Below are positions 57,781 to 64,000 of a stretch of 64,000 nucleotides of DNA, in pieces; position 1 is the stretch's first letter, and the number at the start of each line of letters is the position of its first letter. Both the position numbers and the translations under genes were made by a program. The stretch covers positions 1 through 64,000 of the forward strand of contig QCKL01000004.1 in NCBI GenBank assembly GCA_003215355.1, read 5' to 3'. Below the pieces are notes generated by a model that saw nothing but the letters and a program-made list of their open reading frames with translations, had not been told where the DNA came from and did no database searches. This DNA is from Prochlorococcus sp. AG-409-O23 (GTDB taxonomy: Bacteria > Cyanobacteriota > Cyanobacteriia > PCC-6307 > Cyanobiaceae).

Positions 57781-59214
57781 TTAATCTAGTAAGGGTGGAA
57801 TATTTCCTCCACTACGATAACTCCATATATCATTACTCATAGCCGAACTAGATGCATCTCCAGATGTCATAGCCTTTAGTTGATCAATAGTTAAATCTCC
57901 TCCTATATAGACTGCTTCTAGAGAATCGTTGGCAAAAATGCCAATACCGTTTACATCTCTTGATTTAGTATTCTCAAATTTTAGGTCGGAGCTGAAAACA
58001 CCAAGGATTTTTATTTGATCAATAGTATCTAAACCTTCTATATAATCTGCTTTTTGATGATTCGAATTATTATGATTTTTTCCATACCACCAATTAGATA
58101 AGTAATGATCAGACTTTATGACAACTAAATCAGAATTCCCATCTCTTTCTGATTTAAATGTGTTCCATCCGAAATCACCATGTAGTTCATCAGCTCCAGA
58201 ACCTCCTTGAATAATATCCCTGCCATTTCCACCATGAATTAGATCATCTCCATCACCACCATCTAAGACGTCCCAACCAGCTAATCCACGCAAAGAATCA
58301 TTTTGATCACTCCCCTTAATTAAGGAGCCAACTCTTGAATCAAGCGCACGATAGAAGGCTGACTCAGATTGCTTTGCTTGTAAATAAGACTCATTATTAT
58401 CTGCAGCTACAACACGTTTGACAGTTATGTTATCTAACCAGGTGCTTGCATTAATCTCTAAATTATTAGGATAATATATATCCATTGATTCAGTTTTATT
58501 AGGCTCATCTACTTCAATATATTGACTAATTATTTCTTCTATGCCTACAGATCCTTTCCAGCTAAAGCTATTGAAAGCCAACCTTTCATCACCCCATATA
58601 TCTTTTAAAGCATTTACGTCATTGTTGCTAAATTCATGTGGCCATAATGATCCCATTGGACTTCTATACGCCATGACAGTTTCTTCCGGATACGCACTCG
58701 ACCAAGGTGAAGTTATCCCTTCAAGAACATCTCCATCATTGTCATCAAAAGGGTGTTCAAGTCCTAATGAATGGCCAAACTCATGTAGTAATGCATAACG
58801 GAGATAGTCATTCTGTCCGTTAAAAGCAGGTTTATTAATATATAACTCCCACCAATTTCGTGACAAGCTTGAGTTCGTTACGGCAAGACCAAGAATTGAA
58901 TCACTAGAATCACCTATTGATATTTCACTATCATAATAAATAGATATATCACTCTTACCCCGATCTTCTACGAAATAGAAATCCAGATTAATGTCATTAC
59001 TTAATTTCGAAAGAGATTTAAAAAAGAATCTTTGATCCGATTCGTCGATAGGTAGACTGTTAATTATTTGCTTCCCAAATCCACCACCACTAACTTCAAC
59101 ATCGCCTCCAGCATGATGAAGGTAAATGTGCAATGCCTCTCCGTTCTCAACTAAACCTTTTGAAAAGGTAGACATCAATTCAGAAATAAGTTCTTCGCTA
59201 GAAATTGAACGCAT
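57781..59214 (-). CDS. Serralysin-like zinc metalloprotease with RTX repeats
   Basis: 477-residue secreted-type protease. The zinc site is LLHEFGHSLGLEHPFD (HExxHxxGxxH), followed by a Met-turn at TVMAYRSPMGSLWPHEFS, both hallmarks of metzincins. About residues 300-355 carry calcium-binding RTX nonapeptides (GGDGDDLIHGGNGRDII and GGSGADELHG). No N-terminal signal peptide exists, as expected for type I secretion via a C-terminal signal. The extreme C-terminus contains SYRSGGNIPPLLD. No type I secretion genes are in the window. Proteins like this are rare in streamlined Prochlorococcus; transfer is possible but unproven. Confidence 0.8.
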   Translation of the reverse strand: MRSISSEELISELMSTFSKGLVENGEALHIYLHHAGGDVEVSGGGFGKQIINSLPIDESDQRFFFKSLSKLSNDINLDFYFVEDRGKSDISIYYDSEISIGDSSDSILGLAVTNSSLSRNWWELYINKPAFNGQNDYLRYALLHEFGHSLGLEHPFDDNDGDVLEGITSPWSSAYPEETVMAYRSPMGSLWPHEFSNNDVNALKDIWGDERLAFNSFSWKGSVGIEEIISQYIEVDEPNKTESMDIYYPNNLEINASTWLDNITVKRVVAADNNESYLQAKQSESAFYRALDSRVGSLIKGSDQNDSLRGLAGWDVLDGGDGDDLIHGGNGRDIIQGGSGADELHGDFGWNTFKSERDGNSDLVVIKSDHYLSNWWYGKNHNNSNHQKADYIEGLDTIDQIKILGVFSSDLKFENTKSRDVNGIGIFANDSLEAVYIGGDLTIDQLKAMTSGDASSSAMSNDIWSYRSGGNIPPLLD

Positions 59215-59347
59215 ATAACAGTTAGTCGAAAGAGGTCAGATACTGTGGGGGAAAAAAAGTTTTTTAGTATTTTATAGTGGAAGAAAAAGTTTTAATTTGG
59301 TATATATCAAAAAGTTTAAAATTTGCGAAAAGGATTATTTCGTAAAG

Positions 59348-59575
59348 CTAATTAAACTTTTCAGCCTTTTTGAGTGCCAACCCCGCCACTAAACCCAAGC
59401 ATATAACAGGGAATAAAGCCCTTGCGGATGAAGTAGCAAATAAAACAGTTGCTGCTGCACCACCGAACAGTGCCCACTTAGGTAAGCCGCTAATAGCTCT
59501 ATATCTGGTACTTCCTTGAGGAGGCAAGACCTCTGGATCAATAGCCCTTACATTTCTCGCCTTTTTGTAAGTCAT
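59348..59575 (-). CDS. Small membrane protein, function unknown
   Basis: 75 residues. Basic N-terminus (MTYKKARNVRAIDPEVLPPQ) followed by KWALFGGAAATVLFATSSARALFPVICLGLVAG, one or two hydrophobic helices, and a Lys-rich end. Looks conserved in cyanobacteria but I cannot assign a family. Confidence 0.55.
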   Translation of the reverse strand: MTYKKARNVRAIDPEVLPPQGSTRYRAISGLPKWALFGGAAATVLFATSSARALFPVICLGLVAGLALKKAEKFN

Positions 59576-59616
59576 ATTCTTACCCTAAGAAAACTAAGCC
59601 CTATTGGCAGGGAGAG

Positions 59617-59754
59617 TTAAGCAGCATCACGTCTTTTCAGACTGGCTCTCTCATCTTCTAAAGCAACTACAACAGCCTCAGCCAACCGTTCATTCCCCTT
59701 AGCCTTCCAGGCAGCCATTGCTGTCTCAAGGCGAGATTTCTGTTCCTGTTCCAT
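59617..59754 (-). CDS. Small charged hypothetical protein
   Basis: 45 residues, start MEQEQKSRLETAMAAWKAKG and tail ERASLKRRDAA. Highly helical and charged, no membrane segment. Short but with strong helical composition and an unbroken frame. It is 41 bases upstream of, and in the same orientation as, the small membrane protein gene at 59348-59575, so the two may be cotranscribed. Confidence 0.5.
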   Translation of the reverse strand: MEQEQKSRLETAMAAWKAKGNERLAEAVVVALEDERASLKRRDAA

Positions 59755-60175
59755 AAAAACCAACCGTACTGTCAGAGGGATGTTTTTTAAAGCTGCGCAG
59801 TTCTAACGCACTTCAGGCCCATTTCGCTAGTTTTCTACATCTTGGTTAACGACAGCTCTAGCCAATTGCTTATACCCAAATCACTTAAATCAAAAAGTAG
59901 TTAAAGCAGTTACGTCGAATTAGGAGCATTTCCTATAAGGCAACAAAAATGCGCAATAAAGCATTGATTTTAAATCAAATCGGTTGATGCTACTGACTTT
60001 AGTAATATTCGAAGCCTAGGACTCTGATGCTATAATCAATAATTAACGGCCTAAGACAACTTACACTTAAGCAGCAATTGAAGCCAAAATAGGTGCAATT
60101 ACTTAAACCCAAGCGTCTAATCAGCCAACAATCTTAGAAGTTTTCAGGTATAAATTACGCGAGATACTCACATAT
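59755..60175. other. Non-coding stretch upstream of the palindrome
   Basis: About 420 bases with no convincing ORF on either strand. I see an imperfect inverted repeat around AGCATTGATTTT...GATGCT (about 59965-60000). No tRNA or known RNA is evident. Confidence 0.3.
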
Positions 60176-60221
60176 AGCAAATAAAGTACCTAAGTGATAT
60201 CACTTAGGTACTTTATTTGCT
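60176..60221. repeat. Perfect 46-bp palindrome
   Basis: Two 23-base arms, centred between 60198 and 60199, are exact reverse complements with no loop. Left arm begins AGCAAATAAAGTACC, right arm ends GGTACTTTATTTGCT. It lies 68 bases upstream of the twin-CX3C ORF. It could be an operator for a dimeric repressor, an attenuator hairpin in the leader, or a cruciform/terminator. There is no gene ending just upstream that would need a terminator. Confidence 0.9.
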
Positions 60222-60275
60222 GTAACCAAATTACCAAAATTAGTCAATTTCGTAGTAAATAAGTCATTCACCTAT

Positions 60276-60281
60276 GGAGGT
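60276..60281 (+). promoter_or_regulatory. Strong Shine-Dalgarno for the twin-CX3C ORF
   Basis: GGAGGT lies 8 bases upstream of ATG 60289. Most genes in this window have no comparable site, so this fixes the start and suggests high translation. Confidence 0.75.
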
Positions 60282-60288
60282 GCTAGTC

Positions 60289-60444
60289 ATGAAAAAAACA
60301 GAAACTAACCTAGTCGCGGCAGCTGAAGAGCATGATGCCCTTGACTCTTACTTTGAGTGCATTACTGCTTGCTCCTGGGTGGGCGGAGAAGATGTCGAAT
60401 GCGTAACACGCTGTGTCGAAGTCCACCTCAAGTCAGAAGAATAA
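60289..60444 (+). CDS. Twin-CX3C micro-protein
   Basis: 51 residues: after a charged N-terminus (MKKTETNLVAAAEEHDALDS) come C24-ITA-C28, nine residues (SWVGGEDVE), then C38-VTR-C42 and a short charged tail. Twin CX3C with X9 between is the spacing of helical-hairpin (CHCH/small-Tim-like) proteins, with two likely disulfides or a metal site. A strong Shine-Dalgarno sits 8 bases upstream. An in-frame ATG five codons earlier overlaps it and is unlikely. The GG before EDVEC could tempt a peptide-leader reading, but no Nif11 leader is visible. Function unknown. Confidence 0.7.
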   Translation: MKKTETNLVAAAEEHDALDSYFECITACSWVGGEDVECVTRCVEVHLKSEE

Positions 60445-60682
60445 TCAAATTAGGTTATGACTGCAGTTCTTCTCGACAAATCACTTCAACTATAAATAAA
60501 AAAAAAGTTATTTAATTTGAAATTTTCAGTGAAATTGTGCAATTCATTTTAACTTCTCTTTTTCTGCAAAAGCCGCGCAAAGATAGAAGCATTAGCAAAT
60601 GCCATAATCCTAGTAATCAAAACCTTGATGCCTACAGCCTTTCTAAGTACCAACTGAAGCATCTCAACTGATAGGCTTACTT

Positions 60683-60946
60683 TTAATTAAAAGAAGAAAA
60701 CCTGAAAATCTTGGCGACTAAGTCAGCATTGACCGTCAAAATCAATCCAGTATCAATATTAAGAATCTGAAAGATGCTGTTGTGAGCCGGGTTACGAGAT
60801 CCACCCCAAATATGGATTACCTGGCCAATCCACCAATCAGAGCCCAAGAGACTTTCATCCAATGCATCCTTTTTCAAAACAACAACGTAATCCAATCTTT
60901 TGACCGCCAAGAAAACAGGACAGGATGAGACTCGCGAAACAGCCAA
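60683..60946 (-). CDS. DUF3104-like protein
   Basis: 87 residues. VKRLDYVVVLKKDALDESLL, GSDWWIGQVIHIWGGSRNPA and NIDTGLILTVNADLV resemble DUF3104, a small cyanobacterial beta-rich family without known function. Start uncertain; ATG 60946 or an inner start. No signal peptide. Confidence 0.6.
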   Translation of the reverse strand: MAVSRVSSCPVFLAVKRLDYVVVLKKDALDESLLGSDWWIGQVIHIWGGSRNPAHNSIFQILNIDTGLILTVNADLVAKIFRFSSFN

Positions 60947-61162
60947 GGGAGACAGGTCAATAGAACACTTGTACTGTAAGTCCTACTGGCAACGTCGGTC
61001 CAGGCAAAAATCTGCGAATAGAAAATTAAAAGGTAATTATTAGAATTAATAGTTAGCTAGCAATTAGGAATCAAATGGAAATGAAGCAATTGTGCCAGTC
61101 AAAGTAGAGACCAGAAGTAGCTTGAAGAAGTAATAGGTCTGGCAAGATTTAAATATGAGGAG

Positions 61163-61237
61163 TTGAGACAATCGAGGAGTGGAAACAAGGCCACACCCTC
61201 AAGATCTCAAGAAAACACTGCCTTTGGCAGGGCTTTT
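61163..61237 (+). ncRNA. Yfr2-family-like (Cyano-1) small RNA
   Basis: Nested pairing: outer TTGAGA (61163-61168) with TCTCAA (61205-61210); inner GAGG (61174-61177) with CCTC (61197-61200); GTGG (61179-61182) with CCAC (61191-61194), enclosing the loop AAACAAGG. The GTGGAAACAAGGCCACAC core resembles what I recall of the conserved Yfr2/Cyano-1 element. A terminator hairpin CTGCC/GGCAG plus T-rich tail follows at 61218-61237. An AT-rich TTTAAATATG block just upstream could be the -10. Total about 75 nt, within the family's length. Role unknown. Confidence 0.65.
61218..61237 (+). terminator. Intrinsic terminator of the small RNA
   Basis: CTGCC, a TTT loop and GGCAG form a 5-bp stem followed by GGCTTTT. 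It closes the Yfr2-like transcript. Confidence 0.6.
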
Positions 61238-61411
61238 AATCTTAAAAGTTGACTAACGGAATGGATTGAAGAATGTTTCTAAGATATTAAGAATCGAAAA
61301 GAATACAAATAAATTAAACACGACTAAATGAGTCACTAAATTTAATTAAAGTAAGTAAGTAAGTATCATTTGGAGCTACAATTATGTGTTAGTAGGAATA
61401 TAATATATTTG

Positions 61412-61798
61412 TTAGTCAGTTAAATTAGTAAGCCATTTACATTGGGATAAATTACTTGTTGAGGGAGTGGCTAGGCCCTTAGATATTAAAGATCTTTGAA
61501 GGCTTATACCATTATGATTTAATTCAGCGAGAGTTCTTCCCATTCGATCCATGGAGATCCTACGTATCTGAACAGTTCTACCTTTAATATTATTGGTTAG
61601 AAAGTCCTTAGCTAAAGATGCTTGGAATTGCTCTAATTTGCTACCCCATTGACTATCAGGTACATCAATGCATGCTAATCTAATCTTCTCACCATATGTA
61701 GAAATACAAGTGTTAGCAGATTGACAGGTGCTGATTGTTACTTGCATTTGAGAATGAGCAGGCAAAATAAACAAAAGCAACAAAAAGGTCTTGTACAT
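61412..61798 (-). CDS. Secreted SNase-like (thermonuclease-fold) protein
   Basis: 128 residues with a signal peptide (MYKTFLLLLFILPAHS). The mature domain has IRLACIDVPDSQWGSK, FLTNNIKGRTVQIRRI, DRMGRTLAELNHNGISLQRS and LISKGLATP, matching the staphylococcal-nuclease OB fold. The catalytic Asp is in ACIDVP; an arginine-rich RRI and the R in DRMGR could be the other active residues, but the first calcium region looks changed. Exported nuclease or degenerate relative. Confidence 0.7.
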   Translation of the reverse strand: MYKTFLLLLFILPAHSQMQVTISTCQSANTCISTYGEKIRLACIDVPDSQWGSKLEQFQASLAKDFLTNNIKGRTVQIRRISMDRMGRTLAELNHNGISLQRSLISKGLATPSTSNLSQCKWLTNLTD

Positions 61799-62088
61799 GA
61801 AAGAGCTCAGATAGTCATTTTTAGAGACGAGACTATGTATGAAAACATGCTATGCAGATTAGTTTAGTGCTGGATAAGGGTGAAGCTAGATTAAGAATAA
61901 AAAAGTTGTGTCAAGTGGAAATTCACTGCAAGCCTATCTTAAAGTATCGATTATTTACTTAAATAAAAATATTAAGGTGCATGAAGACTTTACGGTATAA
62001 ATACATAGGTAATTTATTCCTTGTAATGTTAATAGAAATAGCTGAAAATCCATAGTAGATATACTTGTAATAGTTTACGAGCAGGGCT
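61799..62088. other. Intergenic region, nothing recognised
   Basis: About 290 AT-rich bases between the divergent nuclease and micro-operon genes. It must carry both promoters. I see no repeat or RNA match. Confidence 0.3.
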
Positions 62089-62220
62089 ATGGCATATGGT
62101 CAAATAGATAAGTCAAAGTATAAAGATAAAAAATGGTACCGTATAGATTATCTTTCAATGATAAATAATCTATGCGTATATATAGCAAGTTTACTTTATC
62201 TACAAGTTATTGGACATTAA
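62089..62220 (+). CDS. Putative 43-residue membrane micro-protein
   Basis: Frame MAYGQIDKSKYKDKKWYRID then YLSMINNLCVYIASLLYLQV, a basic N-terminus and one hydrophobic helix. It ends 11 bases before the next ORF on the same strand, suggesting a two-gene unit. A GCAGGG run upstream is a weak ribosome site. Not recognised. Confidence 0.35.
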   Translation: MAYGQIDKSKYKDKKWYRIDYLSMINNLCVYIASLLYLQVIGH

Positions 62221-62231
62221 CAAAAAATAAA

Positions 62232-62501
62232 ATGAAAAAGAATCCACTATTTATAAGTAAGAGAGGAGGAACAATAGATTGTTTCAAAGGAGACTCTGGC
62301 TGGTTGTTTAGGGTAAGGTCGGATCATCTTTCCTTATATTGCTATGATTTTGCATCTGCAAAGGTTCAATTAACTAGACTTGAACGATTAAATAAAGGGT
62401 CCTTAGGAATGAGCTTAAAGGCAATTAAAAGGCATGGTAAAGAACTTCGGAGTCTTGTAGAATCAGCAGCTGCACCTTACCTAGAGAAAGAAGTTGTCTA
62501 A
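62232..62501 (+). CDS. Hypothetical 89-residue protein
   Basis: Starts at ATG 62232 (MKKNPLFISKRGGTIDCFKG), preferred to 62172 because the longer frame overlaps the upstream micro-ORF. Beta-rich first half (GWLFRVRSDHLSLYCYDF), helical second half with LKAIKRHGKELRSLVESAAA. Not recognised. Confidence 0.5.
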   Translation: MKKNPLFISKRGGTIDCFKGDSGWLFRVRSDHLSLYCYDFASAKVQLTRLERLNKGSLGMSLKAIKRHGKELRSLVESAAAPYLEKEVV

Positions 62502-62553
62502 CTAGAATCCTAATTTTTTAGGTGTTTAAAAAAGAAGGCTCAGGATAGCTTGA

Positions 62554-63126
62554 TTATGATGGAGGCTTGATTGCTTTAAGTTCAAACCAAAACTCTTTAA
62601 TTATATTCCATTGATTAGTATTCAACTCTACAATAGTATCAGAAAGTTCTTTATCTGATTGGATATTTAATTTTGCTATTGCATTTTTTTCAGCAATATA
62701 CTTAGTATTAGTTATCTCAAAATCAACATTTAGAATATAAGATAGCATTGTATAGTTACTTTTGCTTTTGATCCATTCATCATTCTGTTTACGAGACATC
62801 ATTGAGAATGTGATTTCGTCAAAAGCCCTAACATGAGTTGGATCTGACCAGAAAGTAACATGTTTATAGTTTGGAACTTGAATTATAATTTTTGCTCCAT
62901 CTCTTGAAATTCTATAAATCTCCTGAATAACCTTCTTGAATACACTAAATGTTTGTCCAACATGCTCCAAAACATGTTTAATCAGAATCTCATCAAAATA
63001 ATCATCAGGGAATGGGTAGGGTGCAGACTCTATGTCATGAAGAATGTCTGGGTTGCAGTGTTCAAAATTATCTAGGTTGATATAACCATCTCTCTTATCA
63101 AAACCGCAGCCAAGATTTAGCTTCAT
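62554..63126 (-). CDS. SAM-dependent methyltransferase (class I)
   Basis: 190 residues. SAM-binding motif I is MKLNLGCGFDKRDGYINLD, followed by YPFPDDYFDEILIKHVLEHV (motif with HVLEH) and GAKIIIQVPNYKHV. This resembles methyltransferases of polysaccharide or surface-sugar clusters. The substrate is unknown. Together with the csaB remnant it hints at a history of surface-polysaccharide genes, though the two are 24 kb apart. Confidence 0.75.
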   Translation of the reverse strand: MKLNLGCGFDKRDGYINLDNFEHCNPDILHDIESAPYPFPDDYFDEILIKHVLEHVGQTFSVFKKVIQEIYRISRDGAKIIIQVPNYKHVTFWSDPTHVRAFDEITFSMMSRKQNDEWIKSKSNYTMLSYILNVDFEITNTKYIAEKNAIAKLNIQSDKELSDTIVELNTNQWNIIKEFWFELKAIKPPS

Positions 63127-63405
63127 TAGAAGTGACTCACTGTTAAGGCAATTTGTCTACCTATACATAACTAAGATTCTCAGCTTAAACAAGAATCATT
63201 GAATATATTAAGTATTGGATAATTTTTGAAGTGTGTTTCAATATATATGCGTACAAGGCAAGCAAATTATCATGACAAATAAATAAAAAGCGCATTAAAT
63301 GTGTTAAGCTATATTTATAATAATGTTAAAATCATTAATATCTGTCACTCTAGTAAAACCTAAAACAACACAAGAAGTTGCATTTGCAGCAATTACAAGG
63401 ATTAA

Positions 63406-63477
63406 ATGATTGCATTTGCTCACATGTATTGGCAATTTCAAGCGAATTGGACTAATTTAATTGATATAGTTCGATGA
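63406..63477 (+). CDS. Putative 23-residue leader micro-ORF
   Basis: Frame MIAFAHMYWQFQANWTNLID followed by IVR and stop. Preceded by AAGG at 63397-63400. Its stop overlaps the ATG of the next ORF (ATGA). Very short; included because of the coupling pattern. Confidence 0.25.
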   Translation: MIAFAHMYWQFQANWTNLIDIVR

Positions 63478-63620
63478 TCATTCAGATGCAATTATCTGAC
63501 GTACTCATATGGATATCGATACCATTTGTTATTGTTACTGCATACTTTGGTACTAGAAATGGTTATTATAATACGGATAAATATGAGGGAGATGGTTGCG
63601 CACATGATGTACTGCGATAA
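63474..63620 (+). CDS. Putative 48-residue membrane micro-protein
   Basis: Frame MIIQMQLSDVLIWISIPFVI, one hydrophobic helix continuing VTAYFGTRNGYY, then a polar tail with CAHDVLR. ATG overlaps the preceding micro-ORF stop by ATGA. It resembles a small single-span subunit; unassigned. Confidence 0.35.
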   Translation: MIIQMQLSDVLIWISIPFVIVTAYFGTRNGYYNTDKYEGDGCAHDVLR

Positions 63621-63862
63621 CCATAAATAGCAAAATAAAAAGTGTTTAAAATGATAATTTGAGTTAACAATTTTATTGTTGATTTGAATCTTTATCAACC
63701 TTTTACCAAGAATAAGAAAAATGAATAAGAAATTTTAAATAAATAAGTAGCTTCTTCAGTATTGGATTCAACACAACATAACTAATATCCTTACGGACAT
63801 GACAGGTTAATTTCTATTGGCGAGAAATAAAACTAGAATATGTTATAACAAATGCCGACATC

Positions 63863-64000
63863 ATGGGACTTACTGCAAGTGAAAAACGTGAACTAGTGAA
63901 GACCAAGCTCCAACAACTAAGGAAAGACCTACGTATTATGCATGCTGGTGTAACTGAAGATCAGACAATGCCAGAACCTGGTGAAGTAAAAACAGTAATG
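63863..64000 (+). CDS. Hypothetical protein, N-terminal part (runs off the window)
   Basis: Open frame from ATG 63863 to the right edge, 46 codons: MGLTASEKRELVKTKLQQLR, KDLRIMHAGVTEDQTM and so on. Basic helical start, no signal peptide. Incomplete; not recognised. Confidence 0.45.
   Translation, partial: MGLTASEKRELVKTKLQQLRKDLRIMHAGVTEDQTMPEPGEVKTVM

Noticed and set aside
60289..60444. Lanthipeptide (prochlorosin-type) precursor
   Set aside because: There is a GG and several Cys/Thr residues, but the GG lies between the CX3C pairs, no Nif11-like leader precedes it, and no LanM-like enzyme is nearby.
63492..63698. Minus-strand 68-codon open frame
   Set aside because: Low-complexity Ile/Asn-rich translation typical of AT-rich non-coding DNA; the plus-strand micro-ORFs are slightly better candidates.
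1..64000. CRISPR arrays, insertion sequences, phage genes
   Set aside because: No regularly spaced repeats, no transposase or integrase domains, and no phage structural genes were seen on either strand.

Overview
The window looks like a chromosomal segment of a marine picocyanobacterium, most likely a low-light-type Prochlorococcus. The evidence is an AT-rich, tightly packed genome with photosynthesis genes (psaK, petN, psb29/thf1), cyanobacterial families of unknown role (DUF1995, DUF3110, DUF2103, DUF2499, DUF3593, DUF3104-like), hemJ, a C-terminally extended ribBA, and a Yfr2-like small RNA. The strain call is inference; no rRNA or other phylogenetic marker was compared.

Layout. 1-9.5 kb: the end of a cobN-like gene, then a PHP phosphoesterase, hemJ, uvrC, a flavin reductase, coaD, a DivIVA-like coiled-coil gene, and a minus-strand run dapF, cysteine desulfurase, DUF1995, dacB-like PBP4. 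9.7-27.5 kb: leuS, pgi, an M61 peptidase with a PDZ domain, purN, argC, ribBA, a cyclophilin, murQ, DUF3110, a dnaK/dnaJ-like chaperone pair, pstCAB without an adjacent pstS, and tRNA-Ser(GGA). 27.8-38.5 kb: suhB, hisZ, a small 2[4Fe-4S] ferredoxin, htpG, rpmB, then a compatible-solute locus (ggpS plus a four-gene ABC importer whose genes overlap by 4 nt). 38.5-53.1 kb: a decayed csaB-like remnant, DUF2499-DUF3593-psaK, a geranylgeranyl-reductase-like flavoprotein with dxs, ilvA, scpB, yggT, a MazG-like gene, pyk, a MacB-like permease, ftsH, clpP, psb29, petN with an overlapping small membrane ORF, and clpS.

53.1-64 kb differs: coding density drops and most genes are short and unrecognised. 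It holds two convergent secreted small proteins sharing a C-X8-C pattern, a zinc-ribbon protein, an RTX/serralysin-like metalloprotease, a 51-residue twin-CX3C peptide with a strong Shine-Dalgarno downstream of a perfect 46-bp palindrome, a Yfr2-family-like RNA, a secreted nuclease-fold protein, a SAM methyltransferase and several coupled micro-ORFs. This accessory stretch is where anything new is most likely to be.

Many genes are separated by only a few bases or overlap, and several appear to use TTG or GTG starts (psaK, ribBA, pstC, psb29, DUF2103). Strong Shine-Dalgarno sequences are uncommon here, so the one in front of the twin-CX3C peptide stands out. All family calls come from reading the sequence; no database search was run.
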